From Silene noctiflora (lineage: Eukaryota; Streptophyta; Magnoliopsida; Caryophyllales; Caryophyllaceae), in the NCBI GenBank assembly GCA_009801015.1, contig VHZZ01013033.1, positions 1,524 through 27,944 on the forward strand: a stretch of 26,421 nt of DNA, read 5' to 3'. The position numbers and the translations under genes are program-made. The notes below the pieces were generated by a model. That model did no database searches. It was not told where the DNA came from and saw only the letters and a program-made list of their open reading frames with translations. Below, piece by piece: positions 1-10,185 of this stretch; position 1 is the first letter of the stretch, and each line of letters begins with the position of its first letter.

Positions 1-347
1 AGTTGACTGACCCCGTGTTATTGTTTTCAAAACTGTGGTGATCCATTCGGAGGTGGTGAGCAGTTGGCTTACCAGGTAATGATGATTGTTGTTGTGGATG
101 ATGCTGCGGGGTTTTGCAGGGTGGAGTCATCACTGGTCTTTTTTAGTTAGCTTTCGCGTGTCGTTGTCGTACGCTTTGTCACTTTGGTGATTTGGTTTTG
201 TATCTAGAGTTTGGAGATTTGTAACATTTTAATAAATAAATCTTTAATTATGTTTCATTATTGTTTCTGTGATGTACATTCCCTTGGGTAACCGGGATGG
301 TAGTATCCTCGCATCTTAAGGTAGTCCTTGGGGTTTAGGGTGTTACA
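1..347 (+). mobile_element. 3' end of a Gypsy-like LTR (fossil, cut by window edge)
   Basis: The block ends in TGTTACA at 341-347, the mirror image of the TGTAACACCC that opens the LTR at 1050. Its last 80 bases align loosely with the end of that LTR read on the other strand (shared GGGATGGTAG-like and GGGTGTTACA stretches). AATAAATAAA near 230 fits an LTR polyadenylation signal. No primer-binding site follows 347, so this is a 3' LTR or a solo LTR, related to but not the same family as the one at 1050-2311. The left part lies outside the window. Confidence 0.6.
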
Positions 348-542
348 AACAGTCCCTACATAAATGTTCTGGGGACTCCAAGTACCCGTCTTCAACCAAG
401 CAAAGAGAACACTCGTAATGCAGCTGAATGTTCCATCGAGCAAAACCATTATCGAGTGGTAGTGTGTTCGTAATGAATTTCCACAAGAAAATCTTCCATA
501 TCTGCGGTCCCGGTAATCTCCATAGTTTTGTTCTGCAAACCA
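348..542 (-). mobile_element. L1-type LINE fragment, zf-RVT (C-terminal zinc-binding) region
   Basis: Read on the minus strand the frame gives a plant L1 zf-RVT pattern: LWRLPGPQIWKIFLWKFITN, then LPLDNGFARW, then two Cys (CSLC), a Glu/His pair and a final HLCRDC. This is the zinc-binding segment that follows the reverse transcriptase in plant L1 ORF2 proteins. It lies downstream, on the same strand, of the reverse-transcriptase piece at 2312-3600, so the two probably come from one LINE separated by the LTR element and by loss of several hundred bases. It is too short to encode a protein. Confidence 0.65.
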
Positions 543-1034
543 ACATTACCATACCTATCCTATCTCATTCATGATCATGTTGTAATTCTATTAGGTTTAA
601 CAATCCTCTATCCAATTCACATACCCATCGATTCTACAATTACGACATGCTCATATCCTCATCACATATCGCAATATATAACTGGTTATCCAACTTAATC
701 ATACACATACACCTTATGCCCCACCCACTTGTTCCATCACATACTCACGCATACGATATTAGGAATACTCAAGCATTCTATACGTCACCACATTACACAT
801 AGCATTACTTTGACACACATATCCTACACACAACATACATATTCATACAGTTCCCGACTCAACATCCCCGTCCGTAGTGACTGGCTTAAGCATATTGGGG
901 CCAGGATTTTGGAATGAGGGCGCCTTCCCACCCAAAATCAATTTCAAAGGGGCCCCCAATCTATATACACCAGGTCCATTTTAATTGAATCCCTACATTC
1001 ATTAGGTTCATTTGGTTCAGGTTCCAGGATTGTC
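543..1034 (-). mobile_element. Leader region of a Gypsy-like LTR element (fossil)
   Basis: This is the stretch between the primer-binding site and the LINE fragment. It has no convincing coding frame; the plus strand is C-, A- and T-rich with repeated CATAC/ACAT words. Its position next to the primer-binding site makes it the untranslated leader of the element whose LTR lies at 1050-2311. Gag, pol and the second LTR of this element are not in the window. The left boundary is approximate. Confidence 0.5.
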
Positions 1035-1046
1035 GCTCTGATACCA
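1035..1046 (-). other. Primer-binding site of the LTR element, tRNA-Met(i) type
   Basis: The minus strand reads TGGTATCAGAGC, the standard plant primer-binding site complementary to the 3' end of initiator methionine tRNA. It lies three bases from the LTR edge, as is usual for Gypsy and Copia elements. This fixes the element's orientation (minus) and shows that the LTR at 1050-2311 is a 5' LTR. Confidence 0.85.
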
Positions 1047-2082
1047 CTTTGTAACACCCCCATCTACCAAGGGCCTTCTCCAGACCTTTCCTAGCAAATA
1101 AGGGCGCTACCATCTCGATTGCCCGAGGATAAGCATATCATAACGTCAATAAGATAACATTTAAAGTATAATTACATGCTAAACTCGTTACAAAAGAAGG
1201 TACAACTGATACATCTATTCAACTACGTGCGACTCCATAAGCCAAACTCAGTGAAAGACGCGCCCCTCCAAGCATCCAGACAAACCATATCAAACCTATT
1301 AAGACAGACTGCTCACCATAAGGATCACCACAGACACACAATAAGAAGGAACAAGCAACACCACACAAGGTCATTAACTGAAGATAAACACGATGGCATA
1401 ACATATACAAGCATAACCCTAACATACAAAAGCATAACTCCAACTCCATTACATCTTCGTGCATATGACTAACGCCGATGTGTTGTTCTGACGGATTACC
1501 AGTCGCAACCAGTAATCTACACCGCCAGTGGGGATCGCAGCCTTACCTCCTAAGTCTCGCTCAAAACCATAGAGCGATAACCCATTGACCATTAAAGTGC
1601 ATATCCCCCTTGTGACGAGAACAACAAGGGGCGGAACAAGGGCGTGAAGCCATTCCCGACGATGACTCCAATCAGCCGAGGGCGCACCTCGCAAACCACA
1701 TACAAACAGAATATCACATCATCCACATCTTTACACATCATACACAACAAAACGAACAGTACTGAGTAGGAAAACCTACCTTTAGCGATCTGCAACTTTC
1801 ATCACAACCCTATGATTGTGAAACCGCCATCCACAACACCTAACAACAAGGACATATTCTTATTACTAATAACCATCTCCAGCAACTCAAGAATGAAGGC
1901 CATGATGAAGACTTACTTATGCCCGGAATACCGGCGACAAGACCGCAACCCGACTCGATTTTCCATCTCCATGATAGGCTCCCAAGGTGAAGGATAGAGA
2001 GAGAGAGTGATGGTGAGAAGGTGTCGTCGATCTAGGTTTAGGAGAAATGAAAATGAAACTGATTTGGGTTTACGACTTTGCG

Positions 2083-2089
2083 ATTTATA
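2083..2089 (-). promoter_or_regulatory. Putative TATA box of the LTR
   Basis: The minus strand reads TATAAAT within TATAATATAAATC. It is placed correctly inside the LTR, with repeated palindromes upstream and the R/U5 side downstream. Transcription would start near 2055. This is inferred from sequence only. Confidence 0.5.
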
Positions 2090-2109
2090 TTATAACGCCG
2101 AACAGTACC

Positions 2110-2183
2110 TACTCGACTGAGTGCGAACCAACTCGATCGAGTTCCCTCTACTCGATCGAGTATCTTGACTACTCGATCGAGTA
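2110..2183 (-). repeat. Array of four ACTCGATCGAGT palindromes in LTR U3
   Basis: Cores start at 2111 (variant ACTCGACTGAGT), 2131, 2150 and 2171, a spacing of about 20 bp. The last two extend to TACTCGATCGAGTA, a perfect 14-bp palindrome. On the element's own strand the array lies just upstream of its TATA box, so it looks like a repeated enhancer or protein-binding site. The binding factor is unknown. Confidence 0.8.
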
Positions 2184-2311
2184 GCCCAAGTTAGACCAAG
2201 TTCCCAAACCCCAAAGCTGCTAAGTCCTCAAGGTCCCTTCTAACGAAGGTCCCAATGGTCAAACACGAGTCTAAGGTCAGGCAACGGGTCTCAAACAGGG
2301 CGGGTATTACA

Positions 2312-3600
2312 CCCAAGACCAGTGCCTATCACCCTTTCCAATACATCTAGAAGTAAGGCAATGATCATACCTTTCTATCAGCTTCCGCCTAAACACCGCA
2401 CAGAAAAAAATTCGGTATTTGAAATTAACTTCCTAGCTTGTTTAGCCAGCAGCGCCTGATTCAAACACTCAATGTTACGAATACCAAGTCCACCTTGACT
2501 CTTGGGTAGGCTAAGAAAATTTCCTGAACACCAATGGACCGTTTTACCCAGTCTACATCTTGCCCACCAAAAATGTGACAAGAGAGAATTAATCTTCCTT
2601 GCCACACTACCGGTATTTTAAACACCGATAGAAAGAAATTAGAAATATTTGATAGGACAAATAAGATTAAGGTTAACCTTCCAGATGGAGACAGAAAAAT
2701 CCCATTCCACGATGAAATGCGTTTCGTAACATTTTCCACAAGGTCATTAAACAGCTCCTTTTTTTATGACTGAAACTCTGTCGACGGACGTAAATACTTA
2801 CCAATTCCTTTGTTGTTTCGGATATTAAACGTTTTTAGGCACCGTTGTACCTTAACCAGCTTCGTCCCCAGACTAAAGAGAATCCCAGACTTTCCTTCGT
2901 TTAAGACTTGTCCCGACACTTGACAATAATCATCTAAACTTCGTCGAATTCAGAGCCATCCGGAAAGAACAAATGGGTCAAAGGAGTCACCCCTTGAGAT
3001 AGTCGGATACCCTTTAAATTACCCAAATGTTGTTCATGTAACATACTTGAGGATAACACTTCCGTACACAAGACAAACAAAAAAGGGGACAAAGGATCAC
3101 CCAACCTTAACCCGCACCTAGGACGAAATTGTGATAAAGGAGCGCCATTAAGAAGCACTTCATAAGAGACTGTCATCACACAACCCATAATAAGTTTGAT
3201 TAACCTTTCTAGAAAAACAAACTTACATAACACTATCTGAAGAAAGTCCCATCTTACTCGATCATATGCCTTGCTCATGTCTGCTTTGAAAGCAAATTTC
3301 CCATGCTTGCCTCTGTTATGGGAATTAATATTGTGAATTGCTTCATGTGCAAGTAAAATATTATCACTAATATGTCTCCTAGGCACAAAAGCATTCTGAA
3401 AATTACCGACCAATGATCCCATAATATCCAAGGCGATTTGTAATACATTTTGTGATCACCCTCATAACAACATTACAGAGACTAATAGGGCGATAGTCAG
3501 TAACACCTTCTGGGTTATCACACTTTGGGATTAGAGTAATAAAAGTGCGATTAACTTCACGTAACACGACAGAAGGCGGAACCTTTACTAATTGTATATG
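2312..3600 (-). mobile_element. L1-type LINE fragment, reverse transcriptase region
   Basis: On the minus strand the frames give successive L1 reverse-transcriptase blocks: LIPKCDNPEGVTDYRPISLC (about 3550-3480), QNAFVPRRHISDNILLAHEA (3400-3340), KADMSKAYDRVRW (3290-3250), GLRLGDPLSPFLFVLC (3110-3060) and THLFFPDGS (2970-2940). Downstream come ISSWNGIFLSPSGRLTLI and SQGGLGIRNIECLNQALLAK, typical of the region after the catalytic core. The catalytic FADD motif reads FPDG and several frame breaks are present, so the element is dead. It is truncated at its 5' side near 3600 and cut at 2311 by the LTR. The continuing zinc-binding piece is probably the one at 348-542. Confidence 0.85.
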
Positions 3601-4880
3601 ATACGGAGTATTATTAGAGTAATATTATATTCCTTATAGACTAAATAATACTTTCAAAAAGAAGTCTACTCTCATACTCTATACTTTATGAACTTCATAA
3701 GGTTATTACTCTCAGGGGCGTCTAATACCACGGGCGACCACGGGAGGCGGAACCGGCTTCCGGTTTTGACCACTGAATTTACAAGTTTTATTGATGAAAT
3801 TTAATATAAACCTTAACGTATAGTGCACTCGTACATTCATATTTGGGGCCTCATTTCTTTATAATGTACCGGACCTCCATTTATTTTAAGACGCTCATTT
3901 ACTCTTTAAGTGACTCAAATCTCATCCCTAAGAATATCAGCCAAGTTTCAATACAAAAATTCCACCCTTTCGGACAATTGCCCCTATTTTAATTCGCCCT
4001 GTGAATACTTGAAACAATAATAAACCTACATTACAATAAACAGACCACGTACATTTGCACAACTACATGTGACATAAATTACCAACTCATAAAGCTTTCG
4101 TTAGATTCGCTCATAGGCTTGGCTGCGCCGGCTGAGGAATAGAGAATGTCCGGTTCATAAATTTGAAGAGGTTTCATCCTAAAACCAATATAGGAGAACA
4201 TGTAATTCTTCACAGCTTGTGAAGTGACAAATATTCAAATGGAAAGGCATATATACGAAGTGATATCGAAAAGCACACTGAATTTCAATACTACCCTCAC
4301 ATATATAATGAGGACCTCACTTTATTTTACATGTGAGAGAGTGATACTGAAGCTCAATGCTATCGAATGGCGTTATTTCATTTTCTTTGAAAAATATATT
4401 GAGTATGCAATATATTTGAAATTGTAATAGAAGTATTAATTATGAGAAAAAAAAAAACCTAAATGCCACAATCTTGTGATTACTTGAACTATTTTTGTAG
4501 TGCAGTAGTGCACTATGAGGTCTATGACACCCTTGATATATGACCCTTGTGTCCTTACTAACTTAAATTCGGACTAAATCGATTGGTCGAAGACTAACAT
4601 AAACATTTTTCTTAGTACGGAGGACTTGATCCTTTATTTCCCATTTATATTCTGCTCGTGGATAGAAATCAGGCATGCATCGTGCGTCTTTAAGCGGGCA
4701 TGCAAATCCATGCAGCTATGGATAAGTGGATAACTTACCCAAAGTTTATACGGTCTTACACAATAACTACTGTAAAAATTTACGACGTTCATATTTTTTG
4801 AAATTCTCCGCATTCTTTATCGCGTAAAATTACTTAATGATTGGACCTAAACGTCTAAGATAGAGCAAAAAGTAAGAACA
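3601..4880. other. Intergenic, AT-rich; possible hAT-like remnant at about 3713-4136
   Basis: No coding frame here is convincing; the 67-codon frame at 4224-4427 has no recognisable feature. A GC-richer start, CAGGGGCGTCTAATACC at 3713, resembles the CAGGGGCG ends of plant hAT-superfamily elements. It is followed by a T-rich tract with GGGGCCT and GGACCTCC words near 3845-3875 and CTTGGCTGCGCCGGCTGAGG at 4117-4136, which might be the other end. No clean terminal repeat or target duplication was found, so the identification is weak. The rest shows nothing. Confidence 0.25.
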
Positions 4881-5230
4881 TTAACTTATTTCAACTTTAT
4901 TAAGTTCAGTTTAACGTTATTCAATTCAATTCACTTCAATTTAGTTAAGCTTCATTTAATTCAGTTCAGTTTAGCTTATCTCTTAAAAAATCAACTCTTA
5001 AACCCTGTTCTTTTGGACTTAACTTTATTTGTTGAACTTAACTTATGAGATTTGAACTAAAGCTATACATATCTAAATTGAACTGAACTTACAATCTATA
5101 GGACCTGAATTGAACTTCTAGAATATAAACTTTTCTGAACTAAATTGGACTTAAAGAAGGTGACTTTAAGTCCAAAATAATAAGGGTTTACCTCAGTTCA
5201 GTTCAGTTTCATTAACTTTAATTCAACTCT
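4880..5230. repeat. TTCAGTT-rich repeat with an inverted-repeat core (5002-5187)
   Basis: The stretch is built from degenerate TTCAGTTCAATT words on the left (4890-4975) and the complementary TGAACTGAA words further in. The core has inverted ends: ACCCTGTTCTTTTGGACTTA at 5002-5021 and its degenerate complement TTTAAGTCCAAAATAATAAG up to 5187. The same end sequence (AAGCCCAAAAGAACAGAG) recurs at 19893-19910 beside GAATTGAAATGAGCTGAA units. This suggests a non-autonomous, MITE-like family present at least twice here. Superfamily and target duplication could not be settled. Confidence 0.5.
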
Positions 5231-6761
5231 TTTCCGCCGAAAATAACAAAACCTTATAACCCATATTAATGGAAAGATTACATTTATTTCCTATTTGATT
5301 TTTTTTTTATGTATGTCACATCTGATACAAGAATTTTTTGTACACTACTTTTTTAAAAAAAAATTGTACAATACATGATATGGTGTACTATAGTGTTAAG
5401 TGTTGTACACCCTAGTGAATTCCCCAACATTTATTTTACCTAAGATTATGTTTTTGTTATCTAAGAGGATTATTAATTACTAATTTCAATATTCTTATTG
5501 ATTAGGGTTACGGATGTACGATGACGTGAATCATGATACACCGAATTGTTTTAGAAGAATTCTCTTGATATATAATTAAAAGTTTGTATTTGAAGAATTA
5601 GAGCCGCGTGGATGGACAGCTGTTTCAACTAATAATTCAGCTTCAAATCTAATGTCAAATTGTTATAAGTAAGTCATAATAATAATCAAGTTTCAAAAAG
5701 TTGATCTCAATTAAACCGTTATGATTGTCTTGATTTAGTTGGAATTTAGTTGAGACTTTTAAATCATGAAATCAAGTGCTAATTACCAAATTCATAGGTG
5801 TACTACAATTAGTTTAACTAGTTTGAATAAAGTCGGTGAAATTAATATAATAATTGTTTATTATGTGGTTATATTATGTAGTGTGATAGGGTTTTTTTGG
5901 TTTGGTAAGGTGGGGAAGAATTTTGATTACATTGTAGAAGTAATTAGGATGTAGAATTGTAGATTGTCCAATATGAGGTTATACTTCATAATTTACTTAA
6001 CATATGCTATAAGATTCTTATTAGCTTATACAAAAAAAAATTAAAAATTAAAATAAACATAGACAAACTAAAATGTTGGTTAAACCATATGATACGGTAC
6101 ATCATTACCCTCGACATTCGGTCGATCATGGTACGTATTATATCGTCCAATAAGTCCGGCCGATATTCAATCATGTCCAAATCCGTTTTTGAGCAGCTCT
6201 GGAGATCTTCCTCATAAAAACTCAAACAAATATATTAGAGTTTGAGACAGAAGGGTGTCATTTATGAATTTCTGAAACTTGTTTGTTTCTTAGGAAAATT
6301 CACTTAAATTGTTAGTCTTAAGAGGTTAGATATTGGATTGTACAACCTAAGTACCCAAAAACAACATCAGAGCTTTAATTTCAAAATGATTTGGGGTTGT
6401 CGGACATGAATCGTCTTTTAGAGCCATCTATGGGTGATCGCGCAACTCAAAATGCGATGATGTAGAAAAAAAGAGTGAAATTTGAGAATCAAAGTTCGGA
6501 TTCTTTTTATAAAAGTTAGAATTTAAACCTAGCTACGATGAAACAATAAAAACGATGTTTTGGAAAATCGAAACAAAAATTAATGTTACGGAATACCTTC
6601 AAAGTAAATTAAACAAAGTAACAAAGTATATTACTCCGTATTATATAAGAGAGTTCTTTTTTTTAAAACGTGTAATAAGTCCGAGAAGAATTTATTGTTT
6701 TACTGTTAAATTAAAATAAAGCACTAAATATTTCAAATAAGAGCATATACTAAAAATCCAC
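5231..6761. other. Intergenic AT-rich stretch, no gene seen
   Basis: Only short chance frames occur (62 codons at 5766-5954, 72 codons on the minus strand at 6007-6225). Neither has a family motif, a splice-flanked structure or compositional support. Poly(A) and poly(T) runs lie at 5300-5360 and 6035-6055. No repeat boundaries were recognised. Confidence 0.5.
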
Positions 6762-7693
6762 ATGCATCATTTCCCTCCATTGCGCCCTCTTCGCTATCAC
6801 ACCCTCTTCAAGCTCAAGAAATCTCATATCATGTTCCATCACTCTCAACCAAGTTTGTTTTGGTCTCTCTCTACCCTTGGCAACATTTTTGTTCCCCAAC
6901 CCTTAAGCCTCCTAATAACTAGTGCTTCCATAGGTCTCTTTCGTCGTTCTCACATGGCCAAACCACAATCTTAGTCGATTTTCCATGGACTTATCCTTTA
7001 TTGGTGTCACTTTTACCTTCCCTAATCACCTCATTTCTTAGTCAATCTTTTCTTGTATGGTCGTTCATCCACCTCAATATAAGCATCTCCGCCACGCTCA
7101 TCTTTTGAACGTGACAATGTTACACGGCCCGAACGGCGAACACTCAAAGCCGTAAAGTAATGCAGGTCTAATTGATGTGCGATAGAGTTACCCTTTAGTC
7201 TATGGGCATATATTTATCGCATAATAAAAACCCTATGACACTTTTCCATTTCAACCACCCTGCTTTAATTCTGTGAGTCATATCTCCATCTAACTCACCA
7301 TCCTTCTGAAGAAATATGACCCCTTGACAACCTTTCCATCAAAAATAATACTCTCCACCTCTCTCGACCCCTCGTTTCTGAACTAACACCTCAAATATTT
7401 GGTAGGTCTTACTCCTACTTAGTCTAAACCCACGAGTCGTCTCCACGCCTCCACAATTCCAACTTCTTTTCAACCCCTCTTCCGTATCATCAATTAACAT
7501 AATATCATACGCAAACATCAGATACTAAGAGATATCATCCTGAATAGCCCTTGTCAACTCATCTCATAACTATAGCAAAGAAAAAATGACTAAGAGCTAG
7601 CGGAATCTTGATGCACCCTACCGATAATGGGAAATTCTTTCATTCTTCCTACGTTAGTCCGCACACTTGCACTAGCCCCCTCATACATGTCCT
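6762..7693 (-). mobile_element. Decayed RTE-type LINE fragment (end of reverse transcriptase plus C-terminus)
   Basis: Read on the minus strand, in several frames, the sequence follows the plant RTE consensus in order: DMYEGASASVRTNVGRMKEF and GRVHQDSASS (7690-7600; consensus DMYEGA...VRT...GLHQGSALS), FAYDIMLIDDTEEGL (about 7520-7475; consensus FADDIVLIDET), GFRLSRSKT (7430-7400), KDGELDGDMTHRIKAGWLKW (7305-7245), HVQKMSVAEM and ILRWMNDHTRKD (7110-7040), then KGRERPKQTWLRVMEHDM and RAQWREMMHV (6885-6762). The aspartate pair of the active site is altered and there are many frame breaks and stops, so it is inactive. The 5' part (endonuclease) is missing; the right edge abuts an L1 LINE of opposite orientation. 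Confidence 0.85.
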
Positions 7694-9286
7694 TTGGGTT
7701 GTAGCCCAAATAAAAGTTCAGTTTGGGACTCAGTGGTTCAAAATCTAAGAAAAAGGCTTGCTTCATGGAAGGTTGGATTAATTTCAAAAGCTGGAAGAGT
7801 GGTTCTCCTTAAATCCGTCCTTAATTCATTGCCTCTCTATTATATGTCCATGTTTAGGGTGCCTAATGGAGTCTTGAAAAAGATCATCGGCCTTCAAAGA
7901 AGGTTTTACTGGGGAAAGAACAATGAGAGTGATGTTATCCCTCTGATTAACTNGAATATTATCCAAATGCCGAAGGTGATGGGTGGCTTAGGCGTGGGTG
8001 ATTTACAGATAAAGAATGCCAGTTTGCTCTTTAAATGGTGGTGGCGTTTTTCGATGGAACATGAAGCGCTTTGGAAAAGAGTTATTTGCCCAATAAATGA
8101 ACTAAACCCTGACGGAGTGTGTAATAGCGAAGACAAAGTGGCCAAGTTTGGTTATGGAAGTCGATATGCTCTATTTCGGATTGGGACATTCACATTAAAA
8201 AAGTCACCAATCAGGGTATCAAGCTACAGATTGGAAAAGGAGACAAAAGCAGATTTTGGGAGGATAACTGGATTGGAAATATAGCTCTCAAAGAAGGGTT
8301 TCCTAGGCTCTATAGTGTGTCAATTCAGAAAAATATGTGTGTGGCTGACATGGGTGCTTGGCAAGGGGACAATTGGGTGTGGCAGCTCGAGTGGAGGAGA
8401 AGATTGTTTCAATGGGAATTATTACTAGTACAACAATAGCTTTTGCTGATCGACGGTTTCAAACCTTTATTAGATAAAGATGATTTCCATGTTTAGTCGT
8501 TTGATAAATCAGGCCGTTACACGGCTAAAACTTTTGTTGACGCCTTCTACAAACTAAAATACAATGACTTAGATCGGAAGCAATGGTTCAGCAAAGTTTG
8601 GAAAGGACTTGCACCACCAAGGTATGAAATACTTCTTTGAGCAATATTGTGGAAAAAGATAAATACTAAGAATAGGATATCGATGTGGAAGACGGTGAGT
8701 GGGGAGGAGATGAAATGTTCTTTCTGTGGTGATGAGGTGGAGACGCCCAACCACTTATTTTTGCATTGCAGATTTTCTTGGCAGCTATGGACGGGTATTT
8801 GTAATGCTTGGGATACGACATGGATTTGCCCCTTGGAGATTGACAATGCTTTTCTGGTATGGTATGGCTATCATTTTGTTGGCTTTGAAAGAAAACTTTG
8901 GGAAGCTTTCTTCATTGCTATAGTTACTCTTATTTGGGAATTGAGAAATGAAGCTATTTTTGAGAAGAAGACACCTTGTTGGTCATGTACATTAGATAAA
9001 GTGTTTATGAGAGTTGGGTTGTGGTATAAATCATGGAAGGAAAACCTACCCTACACCTTAGAAGAGTGGCTAAATAATTGGAAAGCGATGAGATCATGGA
9101 AGGAGAAAAGGATAGCACGGAGAACGAATCTTCATCTTGGTGGTGTTTGAATACGTGTTGATGTTCTCTAATGTCGTTTTTCTTTTTATTCTTTGTTGAG
9201 TTGCTTTTTATCGGTTTTTGTATCTTTGTGTGAGACTCCACTCGTGTAGGTCTCGGGATTTATCCCTTCTTTTTAATAAAAAAAAA
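7694..9286 (+). mobile_element. 5'-truncated L1-type LINE with poly(A) tail
   Basis: This is the C-terminal part of a plant L1 ORF2. 7694-8284 encodes the post-catalytic region (VWDSVVQNLRKRLASWKVGL, GRVVLLKSVLNSLPLYYMSM, GGLGVGDLQIKNASLLFKWW). A change of frame near 8160-8200 leads into KGDKSRFWEDNWIG (8240-8280). 8647-9150 holds the zf-RVT segment (CSFCGDEVETPNHLFLHC, 8718-8775) and the C-terminus, ending with TGA at 9148-9150. A 3' untranslated tail of about 125 bases follows, rich in T and containing GTCTCGGGATTTATCCC, then poly(A) at 9278-9286. Catalytic reverse-transcriptase motifs are absent, so this is a typical truncated insertion with a few frame breaks; it looks younger than the neighbouring RTE copy. 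One unknown base (n) lies at 7953. No clear target duplication was found. Confidence 0.88.
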
Positions 9287-9892
9287 TGGGTTCATTCGCA
9301 AACTTGATAATAAAATTAAAGTGTATTAACGGGAAAATGTAAGGTTAATAACCGTTGATCCTAAATAACTCTAATTCATTGTGTTTGGTTACTAACAGTA
9401 GCTTTCAGTAGTAGATTTGTGTAATTATTATTTTCCAATATGCTAAGCCTTATTTTATCAGAACAATATATTGGGTGATATTCTGTATACGGCCGTGATT
9501 TATTTTTCATAGTGTATGCTTATTTACCGGACAAATTTCCATAATTCTATTAACAAATATAACAGTCAAACATATTATTAAAATCTGTTAATCATTTACG
9601 GTTATATCCTTCTACCAACAGCTAACCAATGCCACAATATGAGTTCAAAATAAGGCAATACTCATTATATAACGATTTTCATACTTCTAACATTTTTTTC
9701 TCAAAGAGTTAGTCTTATACATAAATTAATCTAAAATTATTTATTAAAACGTATATATCACTCACTATAACACGGATAGTTATTAAAAAAATTATGAAAG
9801 GGAATTTAGGTAAAATACAAAATAATTTTGCACTAATTAGAGTAAAACCATTATCTTATACATGATTCCGAATAGATTGTGTATCGTAGCGG
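9287..9892. other. Intergenic AT-rich stretch, nothing recognised
   Basis: Very AT-rich DNA with no coding frame of note, no terminal repeats and no RNA gene seen. Confidence 0.5.
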
Positions 9893-10058
9893 GCCAATCT
9901 GACCCAACCCGGTCTCATGGATCGAAGTTCAGCCGCCAGACCAGCACAAAGCACAGTCCAACACGATTCGGGCCTCCCCCTCGAGCCGTGTCAGTGCTCA
10001 CATTGCGTAAGCACAGCCCGGAACAGCCCGACATGACCCGGCCAAGCGGACACCCCTA
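9893..10058 (-). repeat. GC-rich repeat block, possibly a hAT-like element end
   Basis: An abrupt GC-rich island in AT-rich surroundings, made of repeated CCCGAC, GCCCGG and GACCCG words. Read on the minus strand it begins TAGGGGTGTCCGCTTGGCCG (10058-10039), resembling the (C)AGGGGTGTCC termini of plant hAT-type MITEs. No second terminus or target duplication was found. The open frame across it (9862-10059) is best explained as high-GC chance. Confidence 0.35.
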
Positions 10059-10112
10059 ATTCCAAGCATGTGTTTATCTATGTCGTCCACTTAACAACAA
10101 ATTAAACTACCA

Positions 10113-10150
10113 ACAACGAATTTTCCCGCGCACAACGAATTTTCCCGCGC
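10113..10150 (+). promoter_or_regulatory. Perfect tandem 19-bp duplication with two E2F-type sites
   Basis: ACAACGAATTTTCCCGCGC occurs at 10113-10131 and again, without a gap, at 10132-10150. Each copy contains TTTCCCGC (10122-10129 and 10141-10148), the consensus site for plant E2F/DP cell-cycle transcription factors. The pair ends 35 bases before the PPR start codon, so it lies in the proximal promoter or the 5' untranslated region. E2F control is inferred from the motif only. Confidence 0.55.
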
Positions 10151-10185
10151 AAAATCCGTTGAAACTTCTTCACTTGTCATCACTT

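Larger units (their letters stand above)
1050..2311 (-). mobile_element. 5' LTR of a Gypsy-like retrotransposon (fossil), about 1262 bp
   Basis: The boundaries come from terminal TG...CA with inverted ends: TGTAACACCC at 1050 and GGGTATTACA ending at 2311. The primer-binding site lies three bases beyond the left end. On the minus strand U3 starts at 2311; a TATA-like TATAAAT lies at 2083-2089, and upstream of it is an array of ACTCGATCGAGT palindromes. Short open frames inside the LTR (for example near 1176-1472 and 1449-1795) match nothing I recognise and are expected by chance. The family is probably Ty3/Gypsy by terminal sequence and primer site, but no pol is present to confirm it. The element is incomplete here, and with one LTR no age can be given. 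Confidence 0.75.

Noticed and set aside
1176-1472. 98-codon open frame inside the LTR
   Set aside because: No family motif; it sits in non-coding LTR sequence and is rivalled by overlapping frames on the other strand.
5335-5416. GTACACTAC / GTGTTGTACAC inverted words as a small MITE
   Set aside because: Arms are short and imperfect, with no target duplication; expected by chance in AT-rich DNA.
5766-5954. Short frame with a hydrophobic stretch suggesting a small membrane protein
   Set aside because: AT-rich DNA readily gives Ile/Val/Phe-rich frames; no start context, homologue or neighbour supports it.
6007-6225. 72-codon minus-strand frame
   Set aside because: No motif, low complexity at its end, no gene-like composition.
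7953-7953. Ambiguous base n as a possible real variant or modified position
   Set aside because: A single unresolved base in a LINE copy is most simply a sequencing or assembly gap.
9288-9293. TGGGTT after the L1 poly(A) as a target duplication matching TGGGTT at 7695-7700
   Set aside because: The left copy falls within L1 coding sequence (LGCSPN), so it cannot be flanking target DNA; the match is only six bases.
9862-10059. 65-codon plus-strand open frame upstream of the PPR gene
   Set aside because: It lies in a GC-rich repeat block of CCCGAC/GCCCGG words, has no recognisable domain, and ends at the repeat edge; chance open frame.
10159-10185. N-terminal extension of the PPR protein from a TTG codon
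   Set aside because: TTG is not a normal plant start, and an ATG follows at 10186 in the same frame.
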